Below, piece by piece: positions 1 to 5,379 of a stretch of DNA of 5,379 bases (position 1 is the stretch's first letter; each line of letters starts with the position of its first letter). The position numbers and the translations under genes were made by a program. The stretch comes from SFLA01 sp045533895 (GTDB lineage Bacteria; Bacillota; Clostridia; Oscillospirales; CAG-382). The stretch lies in NCBI GenBank assembly GCA_045533895.1, contig JAZSIT010000096.1:1-5379 (forward strand), read 5' to 3'. The notes under the pieces are model-generated. The model saw only the letters and a program-made list of their open reading frames with translations, was not told the origin of the DNA and searched no databases.

Positions 1-831
1 CGAGGCGCAGGACGGAAGATGTACCTTTTTGCTGTTGGTGTTGAGAATATACGTACCTTCCTTTTCATCGCTTTCGGTCTGCTTAACATACTTGCTTTCT
101 CCGGTGGAATAATCTATCTCAACATTAGGCTGTACGTTATAGCAATATACGTTAAAGCAGATGCCCTCGCCATCGTCTTCCACCGAAAAAGCCTCCATCT
201 GCACGCCGTTACAAACAAGATTATCGCCTTCGAAGATAGGCGTAACACGGTACATAACGTGGTTGCCCGTTTCCTTTATGTAGTCGGCAATCATGTTTTC
301 AAAGGGAAGCATACCGTCTACATTCAAATATCGGGTTCCCGTAATTAAATTCTTTGCGTTGGCGTCCTCGCCCGTTAACTGCCAACCGATAAGATGGCAA
401 CGGTTATACAAATACTCGCCGTCTACAAAAGAATAGTATGCCTGCACCCAACCCGTGGGTTTCACCGAGCTTATATCACCGCGATTTACAACCGGCATTA
501 ATTCCTTTCCGCAACAAGCGATGGCAGGACCGCATCTGCCCAACGTATCGAGAGACGCATATTTTTCAAATGCTTTGGTGGTAAGCTCCGATGCCGAAAA
601 ATTCGGAATATTGTTGTTTATTACAACGAATGGTTTATCCGAATAATCGGGGATATTGCTTAAATCATAGGAATAATAGTCGTTGTAGCTTTCGCTGTTT
701 TCTTGTATGGGGTTTTTGATATTTTCATTAATGGAAATGTCATCGAAAACATCCTGTGACACAAACAAGCAGGAAGACAAGGAAATGACCAGCAGGAAAA
801 CAACCAGTAATTTAAGTTTATTTCTTAACAT
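1..831 (-). CDS. Secreted lipoprotein DNA/RNA non-specific endonuclease (3' end cut by window edge)
   Basis: 277 codons are visible, running off the left edge with no stop. The N-terminus is a lipoprotein signal: basic start (MLRNKLK), hydrophobic core, and lipobox LSSC with Cys21 as the lipidated residue, so the protein should be anchored outside the membrane. After a linker rich in Asn, Asp, Ser and Tyr comes a beta-beta-alpha-metal nuclease domain (about 70-240) of the Endonuclea_NS_2/EndA type: GRCGPAIACCGKELMP at 98-113, KPTGW near 123-127, NRCHLIGWQLTGE at 143-155, and KNLITGTRYLN at 160-170. By family analogy His146 is the general base (DRGH position, here NRCH), Asn170 binds the metal, and Glu178 lies eight residues on, the spacing seen in Serratia nuclease. 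From residue 260 a tail begins (YILNTNSKKVHLPSC) like the Cys-containing C-terminal module of related clostridial nucleases; the rest is outside the window. The likely role is degrading extracellular nucleic acid for nutrition or defence. It is the third gene of its operon. The family call is strong; the biological role is inferred. Confidence 0.9.
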   Translation of the reverse strand, partial: MLRNKLKLLVVFLLVISLSSCLFVSQDVFDDISINENIKNPIQENSESYNDYYSYDLSNIPDYSDKPFVVINNNIPNFSASELTTKAFEKYASLDTLGRCGPAIACCGKELMPVVNRGDISSVKPTGWVQAYYSFVDGEYLYNRCHLIGWQLTGEDANAKNLITGTRYLNVDGMLPFENMIADYIKETGNHVMYRVTPIFEGDNLVCNGVQMEAFSVEDDGEGICFNVYCYNVQPNVEIDYSTGESKYVKQTESDEKEGTYILNTNSKKVHLPSCAS

Positions 832-1222
832 AAATCTCCTCCGTTATATTATCGTGTGAATTGCCCTTGAAATCGCAGGAAGAAATCAAAACAAAGCCTT
901 CTGACAAAAGGTCAAAAGAAAAATATTTGTCCGACGGATAAGAGCGGTTCCATTTATACAGCACGACTTTTTCAACGTTTTGCAACGATATGTCACTTGT
1001 TTCCACAAAGCAATATGTGCCTAACGGTGCATTATATAAAAAATCGTCATCAACAACAATATTTTCACCCTCATCAAACTGTTTCGCGGAATATTTGTTC
1101 ATCCAAAGCGCGCAGTTTTCGGTGACTGAAAGTATGCGCTCTCGCAAAAGAGCGTCCTTGCTTTGTCTGCGGTTAAAAAATGAATAACCGTTATTTTCTT
1201 CGATGCAAATAATGATATTCAT
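818..1222 (-). CDS. Conserved protein of unknown function, 134 aa, overlapping the nuclease gene
   Basis: A small soluble protein with no signal peptide or membrane segment, so probably cytosolic. Visible features are a beta-like start (MNIIICIEENNG), a basic segment FFNRRQSKDALLRERIL (15-31), WMNKYSAKQF (40-49), an acidic VVDDDFL (56-62), YCFVE (70-74), a YKWNRSYPSDKYF block (89-101), and a conserved-looking end FKGNSHDNITEEIY (118-131). From memory it resembles a clostridial family of about 130-140 residues, sometimes labelled 'ribonuclease Z' in automatic annotation. There is only one histidine (His123) and no HxHxDH metal motif, so that label is not supported. The start is backed by AGGTGA seven bases upstream. 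The gene begins 24 nt after the membrane-protein gene ends, and its last 14 nt overlap the nuclease start. Its size and position recall small nuclease-inhibitor partners (NuiA, ComJ/Nin), but I see no sequence similarity to them. Function unknown. Confidence 0.85.
   Translation of the reverse strand: MNIIICIEENNGYSFFNRRQSKDALLRERILSVTENCALWMNKYSAKQFDEGENIVVDDDFLYNAPLGTYCFVETSDISLQNVEKVVLYKWNRSYPSDKYFSFDLLSEGFVLISSCDFKGNSHDNITEEIYVKK
836..842 (-). promoter_or_regulatory. Ribosome binding site of the nuclease gene, inside the upstream gene
   Basis: GGAGGAG lies four bases before the nuclease ATG (831..829) and within the last codons of the 134-aa gene, where it encodes part of Thr-Glu-Glu. It supports the start at 831 even though that start lies 14 nt inside the preceding gene. 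It is the strongest Shine-Dalgarno match in this operon, so the nuclease probably does not depend only on translational coupling. Confidence 0.75.
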
Positions 1223-1246
1223 ATTCTCATCACCTTTAATGTGATA

Positions 1247-1942
1247 TTAATTTTCTTCAGTTTTTGCAGTTCGGTAAACAAAACCATGTGCGTTTCCCGG
1301 GACAAAAGGCTTTATTCCCGTCTTTGCTTCGCAGAAATTAAAAACACTCTCTAAAAACAGAGGGCCTTCCGGAGCGTCCGGATGAACAGTAGGGGGGCAA
1401 ACGTCAAGCCACCAAACCTTTACACCGCGCAGTTTTTTCTTGCCGGTATTAAGATCCGCGTCACATCTTCGTGTCGAAAAATAGACCTTATATATTCTTC
1501 CGATAACTATACCAAATCTGTAGCGACTTCTGAAAAGCCGAGGAAAATCGTATTCTTTTCCAACGTATGAAAGTCCATAATCTTTTATATCCTCAAAACG
1601 TATGTGCTGCTTAAAAAACAAATACTTAAAATGAACACCTGTACTGTCTATACGTACATAACGGTATTTCTGCAAAAAGGAAACCACAAACTCGTACAAA
1701 TGTGAAAAAAACAAAAAGCCGAAAAGGGCGTATGCAATAATTTGCGCACCAACCCATGCAATTTTTTCCAAAGACTTTGCATCGGCTGCAGGGAAAAACT
1801 CAACCGCGAGATAAACTGTAACAACTATGGGAATGAAAAAAATCAAAAGTAAAACTGCGCCTAAAATATCGTCCCATATATCGGAAGACAGGCATTTTTT
1901 ATCAACAACGGTTTCTATTTTATCATCTGTTACGTTATACAT
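1247..1942 (-). CDS. Two-helix membrane protein with probable PH-like cytosolic domain, 231 aa
   Basis: Not a protein I can name. Residues 1-23 are polar. Two hydrophobic helices follow, roughly 27-49 (GAVLLLIFFIPIVVTVYLAV) and 61-88 (ending FLFFSHLYEFVVSF), joined by a short loop. The remainder is soluble. Residues 93-125 (YRYVRIDSTGVHFKY, then a charged FEDIKDYGLSYV) have the pattern of the first strands of bacterial PH-like domains that follow paired helices (strand, 'D..G', strand, 'I.F.DI...'). The chain then continues with basic residues (RLFRSRYRF, TGKKKLRGVK) and a Trp/Pro-rich segment (WWLDVCPPTVHPDAPEGP). The start is set at the second in-frame ATG (residue 14 of the longest frame): AGAGGTGA precedes it by four bases, and the longer version would begin upstream of the -10 box. 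It is the first gene of an operon with the 134-aa protein and the nuclease. The membrane topology is reasonably clear; the PH-like call is inference and the function is unknown. Confidence 0.8.
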   Translation of the reverse strand: MYNVTDDKIETVVDKKCLSSDIWDDILGAVLLLIFFIPIVVTVYLAVEFFPAADAKSLEKIAWVGAQIIAYALFGFLFFSHLYEFVVSFLQKYRYVRIDSTGVHFKYLFFKQHIRFEDIKDYGLSYVGKEYDFPRLFRSRYRFGIVIGRIYKVYFSTRRCDADLNTGKKKLRGVKVWWLDVCPPTVHPDAPEGPLFLESVFNFCEAKTGIKPFVPGNAHGFVYRTAKTEEN

Positions 1943-1946
1943 ATTT

Positions 1947-1954
1947 TCACCTCT
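1947..1954 (-). promoter_or_regulatory. Ribosome binding site that fixes the start of the membrane-protein gene at 1942
   Basis: AGAGGTGA lies four bases upstream of the ATG at 1942..1940. No comparable site precedes the alternative ATG at 1981, which falls between the -35 and -10 boxes. With the predicted transcription start near 1954, this site would sit almost at the 5' end of the mRNA. Confidence 0.8.
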
Positions 1955-1960
1955 GTGTTT

Positions 1961-1989
1961 ATTATAGCAAACAACAGGCACAAATGCAA
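1961..1989 (-). promoter_or_regulatory. Sigma-A-type promoter of the membrane protein / 134-aa / nuclease operon
   Basis: On the minus strand a -35 box TTGCAT (1989..1984), a 17-bp spacer and a perfect -10 box TATAAT (1966..1961) are present. The bases TGC immediately before the -10 box form an extended -10. Transcription should start about 6-8 bases downstream, near 1954, leaving only some 10-14 bases of leader before the ATG at 1942. No operator-like palindrome is evident between the promoter and the gene. Consensus quality suggests strong or constitutive activity. Confidence 0.85.
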
Positions 1990-1990
1990 C

Positions 1991-2029
1991 AAAAAGCTTT
2001 CCGTATTTATAAAAAACGGAAAGCTTTTT
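1991..2029 (-). terminator. Intrinsic terminator after the ilvC-ilvD-DUF815 unit
   Basis: A perfect 14-bp stem (1991-2004 pairing with 2016-2029; core GCTTTCCGT/ACGGAAAGC) encloses an 11-base AT-rich loop. It starts 12 bases past the DUF815 stop codon. In the minus direction the 3' arm ends in five U residues followed by G and then UUG, so the U-tract is mostly inside the stem. In the plus direction the arm is followed by U, A and five more U, so the hairpin could also stop any antisense transcription. It lies one base from the -35 box of the next operon and insulates it. Confidence 0.85.
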
Positions 2030-2040
2030 TATTTTTAAGA

Positions 2041-3234
2041 TTAGTTTTGTGATACCAAGCTATCGATAAACTGGGTTGCTGCCCGCGCGCTTCTGCCGCC
2101 TTTTTCCAAGGCAAAGCGTTCCGCGAGAATATATAATTCCTCCAAAGGCATGTCTATTCCCCGTTCCTCCGCAAGATAGCTTACTATATGCAGATACGTC
2201 TGCTTATCCGGCTTGTAGAAAGAAACGTGTATACCAAACCGCGCGGAAAGAGAAAGAATCTCCTGCATAGTATCGTTGCGGTGGATATCGTCGCCTTCTC
2301 TGGAAGAAAAGGTTTCTTTAACCAAATGTCTGCGGTTGCTGGTAGCATATATTGCGACATTGCGGGATTTTGCGGAAACACTTCCCTCCAGTATTGCCTT
2401 AAGTGCGCTGAAGTTATCGTCATCGCGCTGGAAAGAAAGGTCATCAATAAAAATGATAAACTTAAGCGGATTTACGCTCAACTCGTCAAGAATGGCGGGA
2501 AGAACGTGAAGCTGTTCTTTACGCACTTCAAGTATACGAAGTCCGCGCTGGTACAGCTCGTTCACCACCGCTTTTATGGTGGATGATTTACCCGTACCTG
2601 CGTCACCCGTTAAAAGGATATTTGCCGCAGGTTTTCCCTCAAGGAGAGCCAACGTATTGTCCATAATTATCTTTTGCTCCCGCTTATAATCTACCAATGA
2701 GGTAAGGCGTATTCCATCAGGATTACGTACCGGAAGGATACAGTGGCTTCGATCGATAAAAAACATACGATATTTTGCATAAATGCCGTAACCGTAAACC
2801 GATATATTATCGGAACGAAGTTTGTATTCCGCAGGAATATCAACCTTTTCTATGGTAAAATCAGGCAAAAATCCGTCGTATTCGATGTGTTTTTTAAGGA
2901 TGTCAGGTGTAAGAGATGCTATAATCTGCAAAGTGTCAAGTTCAGCGTTAACGCAACCAACAAGTTCTGCGGAAGGTTTGTTTCCCACGCCGACAGTTCG
3001 TATATAAACGTTTTCGCTGTCGTTCACAAGATTCAGTATATGCTTTGCCAATGAATCCGCCCCGCAGGAATAAACACAGGACACAAATTCGGAATAAAGG
3101 GATACCTTTTCCCCTTCGCTACCCGTGCAGGAAAGAAAATTGCAAAGGCTTTCCAGCACCTTATCGTTAAGAAGCTGACGAAAAACGGCAAGAGACCTCA
3201 AACGGGTGTATAAATGTGAAAACTGCATGCTCAT
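2041..3234 (-). CDS. DUF815-family AAA+ ATPase, 397 aa
   Basis: A cytosolic P-loop ATPase of the DUF815 group (PF05673), an AAA+ family whose client is not well established. The N-terminal 180 residues are a family-specific, Cys-containing helical region with no recognisable motif. The ATPase core follows: Walker A GDAGTGKSS (210-218), an EVRKEQL..LPAILDEL segment (236-252), Walker B FIIFIDDL (259-266) followed by SFQRDDDNFSALKAILEGS (267-285), sensor 1 ATSNRR (297-302), LSARFG with a candidate arginine finger (Arg332), and a sensor 2-like GGRSARAA (379-386). All nucleotide-handling residues appear intact. The ATG shares its A with the ilvD stop (TAATG), and the nearest Shine-Dalgarno-like GGTG is 13 bases upstream, so it is probably translated by coupling to ilvD. 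A second ATG two codons on (3228) is possible. A terminator follows it directly. Family assignment is firm; cellular role is unknown, and a link to branched-chain amino acid synthesis is suggested only by position. Confidence 0.93.
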   Translation of the reverse strand: MSMQFSHLYTRLRSLAVFRQLLNDKVLESLCNFLSCTGSEGEKVSLYSEFVSCVYSCGADSLAKHILNLVNDSENVYIRTVGVGNKPSAELVGCVNAELDTLQIIASLTPDILKKHIEYDGFLPDFTIEKVDIPAEYKLRSDNISVYGYGIYAKYRMFFIDRSHCILPVRNPDGIRLTSLVDYKREQKIIMDNTLALLEGKPAANILLTGDAGTGKSSTIKAVVNELYQRGLRILEVRKEQLHVLPAILDELSVNPLKFIIFIDDLSFQRDDDNFSALKAILEGSVSAKSRNVAIYATSNRRHLVKETFSSREGDDIHRNDTMQEILSLSARFGIHVSFYKPDKQTYLHIVSYLAEERGIDMPLEELYILAERFALEKGGRSARAATQFIDSLVSQN

Positions 3235-4883
3235 TAGTTAAGTATCGCACCTTTCGCGCCGCTGGAAACCAAAGAAGCATAGCGCTTGAGATAGCCGGAA
3301 AGAGGCTTCGTCTTGGGAACGAAGGTTGCCATACGAGCGGCAATTTCCTCATCACTCACTTTAAGCTCCAGCTTATTTTCGGGTATATTTATGCTGATAA
3401 TGTCGCCGTCTTTTACAATGCCGATGATTCCGCCCGAAGCCGCTTCGGGAGAAACATGGCCAATACAAGCTCCTCTTGTGGCGCCGGAAAAACGTCCGTC
3501 AGTAATAAGTGCAACAGAACTTCCCAGACCCATACCCATAATTGCAGATGTGGGATTAAGCATTTCACGCATACCGGGTCCGCCCTTGGGTCCCTCATAA
3601 CGTATAACTACAACGTCGCCGGGCTGAATCTTTCCGGCGTCGATGGCCGCCTGAGCGTCCTCTTCGCATTCAAATACCCGCGCAGGACCTTCGTGTACCA
3701 GCATTTCTGGCAATACTGCAGAGCGTTTAACAACACTTCCTTCAAGGGCGAGATTGCCGCGGAGAACTGCAATTCCGCCGGTTTCGCTATAGGGATTTTC
3801 AATAGGACGGATAACCTCGGGGTCGAGGTTTATACAGCCTTTAATGTTCTCACCTACGGTTTTTCCGGTAACGGTAATACAATCTGTATTAAGTAGATTT
3901 CTCTTGTTAAGCTCGTTCATGACCGCGTACACGCCGCCCGCCTCGTTAAGGTCTTCCATATATGTAGGGCCTGCGGGAGCAAGGTGGCAGAGGTTGGCGG
4001 TCTTCGCGCTGATATCGTTAGCGATATCAAGATTTATTTCAATTCCGCATTCGTGTGCGATAGCGGGAAGATGAAGCATACTGTTGGTAGAGCAGCCAAG
4101 CGCCATATCAACGGTAAGGGCGTTTTGGAAAGCCTTTTCGGTCATAATATCACGGGGACGGATATCCTTTTTGAGCATTTCCATGACAGCCATACCCGCA
4201 TGCTTTGCCAGCTCGATACGAGCAGAATATACTGCAGGAATCGTGCCGTTACCTTTAAGACCCATACCAAGCACCTCGGTAAGGCAGTTCATAGAGTTTG
4301 CGGTATACATGCCCGAGCAAGAACCGCAGGTAGGGCATACCTTGCACTCGAATTCTTCAAGCTCGCACTCCCCTATTGTACCTGCGTTATACTGACCGAC
4401 AGCTTCAAACATACTTGAAAGACTGCGTTTTTTACCGCCTACTCTGCCTGCAAGCATAGGACCGCCGCTTACAAATACGGTAGGTATATTCAGACGTGCC
4501 GCCGCCATAAGCAGGCCGGGAACATTTTTATCGCAGTTAGGAACCATAACCAATGCATCAAAGCCGTGAGCCAGCGCCATTGCTTCGGTGGAATCGGCAA
4601 TAAGATCGCGGGTTACAAGAGAATACTTCATTCCCTCGTGTCCCATGGCGATACCGTCGCAAACGGCAATTGCGGGAAATACAACGGGATTTCCTCCTGC
4701 CATTGCAACACCCATACGTACAGCTTCAACTATTTTATCAAGATTCATGTGTCCTGGAACTATCTCATTATAGGAGCTTACAATACCGATCATCGGCTTA
4801 TCAAGCTCTTCATTTGTCATTCCAAGTGCGTGATACAGTGATCTGTGAGGCGCATTACCGGCGCCTTTTATAATTTTTTCCAT
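3234..4883 (-). CDS. ilvD: Dihydroxy-acid dehydratase IlvD, 549 aa
   Basis: Dehydrates 2,3-dihydroxy-isovalerate and 2,3-dihydroxy-3-methylvalerate to the 2-keto acids that lead to valine/leucine and isoleucine; a cytosolic iron-sulfur, Mg-dependent enzyme. The full length matches the short clostridial/archaeal form (the E. coli protein is about 65 residues longer). Key residues by alignment from memory to E. coli IlvD: Asp76 (CDGIAMGHEGM, 75-85), iron-sulfur Cys117 in NCDK (116-119) with Lys119 as the carbamylated lysine, Cys189 in CPTCGSCSGM (183-192), Glu440 in GPKGGPGMRE, and catalytic Ser466 in TDGRFSG (461-467). The early segment reads IVPGH (41-45), like E. coli, rather than the TPC motif of many [2Fe-2S] enzymes, which hints at the oxygen-labile [4Fe-4S] class; this part is inference. 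The start has AAAGGA nine bases upstream. It follows ilvC by 64 nt and overlaps the DUF815 start by one base, consistent with one operon. Confidence 0.98.
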   Translation of the reverse strand: MEKIIKGAGNAPHRSLYHALGMTNEELDKPMIGIVSSYNEIVPGHMNLDKIVEAVRMGVAMAGGNPVVFPAIAVCDGIAMGHEGMKYSLVTRDLIADSTEAMALAHGFDALVMVPNCDKNVPGLLMAAARLNIPTVFVSGGPMLAGRVGGKKRSLSSMFEAVGQYNAGTIGECELEEFECKVCPTCGSCSGMYTANSMNCLTEVLGMGLKGNGTIPAVYSARIELAKHAGMAVMEMLKKDIRPRDIMTEKAFQNALTVDMALGCSTNSMLHLPAIAHECGIEINLDIANDISAKTANLCHLAPAGPTYMEDLNEAGGVYAVMNELNKRNLLNTDCITVTGKTVGENIKGCINLDPEVIRPIENPYSETGGIAVLRGNLALEGSVVKRSAVLPEMLVHEGPARVFECEEDAQAAIDAGKIQPGDVVVIRYEGPKGGPGMREMLNPTSAIMGMGLGSSVALITDGRFSGATRGACIGHVSPEAASGGIIGIVKDGDIISINIPENKLELKVSDEEIAARMATFVPKTKPLSGYLKRYASLVSSGAKGAILN

Positions 4884-4914
4884 AAATCAGGATCCTTTCA
4901 AATAAACGGGAAAT

Positions 4915-4938
4915 CCCGGAGCAAAAAACTGCTCCGGG
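4915..4938 (-). repeat. Intergenic 9-bp hairpin between ilvC and ilvD
   Basis: CCCGGAGCA and TGCTCCGGG pair perfectly around a six-base loop (GUUUUU in the mRNA), starting 9 bases past the ilvC stop. It is GC-rich but has no U-run on either side in the minus direction, so it is not a standard terminator. The following bases (ATTTCCCG) could instead pair with the CGGG of the 3' arm to give a small alternative stem. It might stabilise the 3' end of ilvC mRNA, mark a processing site, or set the IlvC:IlvD ratio; these are inferences. Confidence 0.7.
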
Positions 4939-4947
4939 TAAAAAACA

Positions 4948-5379
4948 TTAGTTGTTGATGAGCTTGTCCTCGTCGCTCCAGCTGTAAAGCTTGCGGATGT
5001 CTTCACCAACGATTTCGGAAGGATGCTCAGAAGCGAGCTTTCTCATAGCGTTGAAGTGAACCTGGCTTCCTGCATCGGACATATCAAGCAAGAAGTCCTT
5101 TGCAAAGGTACCGTCCTGAATGTCCTTAAGAACCTTTTTCATAGCCTTCTTGGTGTCCTCGGTAATGATCTTGGGACCGGTGATATAATCGCCGTATTCT
5201 GCGGTATTGGAGATAGAATATCTCATACCGGAGAAGCCGCTCTGATAAATAAGGTCAACGATAAGCTTCATTTCGTGGATACATTCAAAGTAAGCATTTC
5301 TGGGGTCATAACCTGCCTCAACAAGAGTTTCAAAGCCTGCCTGCATAAGAGCGCAAACACCGCCGCAAAGAACAGCCTG
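4948..5379 (-). CDS. ilvC: Ketol-acid reductoisomerase IlvC, C-terminal part (5' end outside window)
   Basis: Converts acetolactate and acetohydroxybutyrate to dihydroxy acids using NAD(P)H and Mg; its products are the substrates of IlvD next to it. 143 residues plus the stop are visible, well under half of a class I enzyme of about 330-340 residues; the Rossmann domain lies beyond the right edge. What remains is the knotted helical C-terminal domain: AVLCGGVCALMQAGFETLVEAGY, then YFECIHEMKLIVDLIYQSG with the two metal-binding glutamates (Glu32 and Glu36 of the visible part), and SGMRYSISNTAEYGDY with the substrate-contacting serine. The reading frame is open to the last base, and the ATG at 5346 is an internal Met, not the start. 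The C-terminus (LYSWSDEDKLINN) is of usual length for the family. Transcription continues into ilvD 64 nt downstream. Confidence 0.97.
   Translation of the reverse strand, partial: QAVLCGGVCALMQAGFETLVEAGYDPRNAYFECIHEMKLIVDLIYQSGFSGMRYSISNTAEYGDYITGPKIITEDTKKAMKKVLKDIQDGTFAKDFLLDMSDAGSQVHFNAMRKLASEHPSEIVGEDIRKLYSWSDEDKLINN

Noticed and set aside
19..348. Plus-strand open frame of 109 codons with hydrophobic N-terminus
   Set aside because: Antisense to the nuclease domain, whose motifs read cleanly on the minus strand across the same bases.
2188..2586. Plus-strand open frame of 132 codons
   Set aside because: Antisense to the DUF815 ATPase core, including the Walker motifs; low-complexity translation with no ribosome site of note.
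3216..3896. Plus-strand open frame of 226 codons
   Set aside because: It lies antisense to ilvD, which is unmistakable by motif; the translation has no recognisable domain and the length is explained by ilvD codon structure.
4011..4028. Inverted repeat GATATCG / CGATATC with a four-base loop
   Set aside because: It falls inside ilvD and arises from neighbouring Asp-Ile codons (LDIANDI); only 7 bp and not placed at a regulatory site.
3984..4418. Plus-strand open frame of 144 codons
   Set aside because: Shadow of ilvD, covering the CPTCGSCSGM region; no independent support.
5344..5346. ATG that could be taken as the start of a 132-aa protein
   Set aside because: The frame continues upstream to the window edge with conserved IlvC residues (AVLCGGVCAL), so this is an internal methionine of a truncated ilvC.

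Overview
The window looks like a chromosomal segment of a low-to-moderate GC Gram-positive anaerobe, most likely an uncultured gut-type member of the Clostridia (Lachnospiraceae/Oscillospiraceae-like). This rests on the style of the proteins (short-form IlvD, DUF815 ATPase, a lipoprotein nuclease with an NRCH active site), Shine-Dalgarno sites of AGGTGA/GGAGGAG type, and a Gram-positive-style lipobox. The genus cannot be fixed from the sequence. All six supported genes lie on the minus strand, so transcription runs from high to low coordinates.

Right half (5379 down to 2041): the 3' end of ilvC (ketol-acid reductoisomerase) enters from the right edge. A 64-nt gap with a 9-bp hairpin follows, then complete ilvD (dihydroxy-acid dehydratase). 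IlvC and IlvD catalyse consecutive steps of valine/isoleucine synthesis. A DUF815-type AAA+ ATPase gene starts on the stop codon of ilvD (TAATG), so it is probably translated as part of the ilv mRNA. This unit ends in a 14-bp stem intrinsic terminator at 1991..2029.

Left half (1989 down to 1): one base past the terminator hairpin is a near-consensus sigma-A promoter (TTGCAT, 17-bp spacer, TATAAT with a TG extension). It drives a second, tightly packed operon. Its genes are a two-helix membrane protein with a probable cytosolic PH-like domain (start revised to 1942), a 134-aa protein of unknown function, and a secreted lipoprotein DNA/RNA non-specific endonuclease. The nuclease gene overlaps the 134-aa gene by 14 nt and runs off the left edge; 277 codons are visible.

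There is no gene-free stretch longer than about 100 bases, and no tRNA, rRNA, CRISPR array or mobile element was seen. The ilv part is ordinary housekeeping. The less explained parts are the membrane protein / 134-aa protein / nuclease operon and the coupling of a DUF815 ATPase to ilvD.
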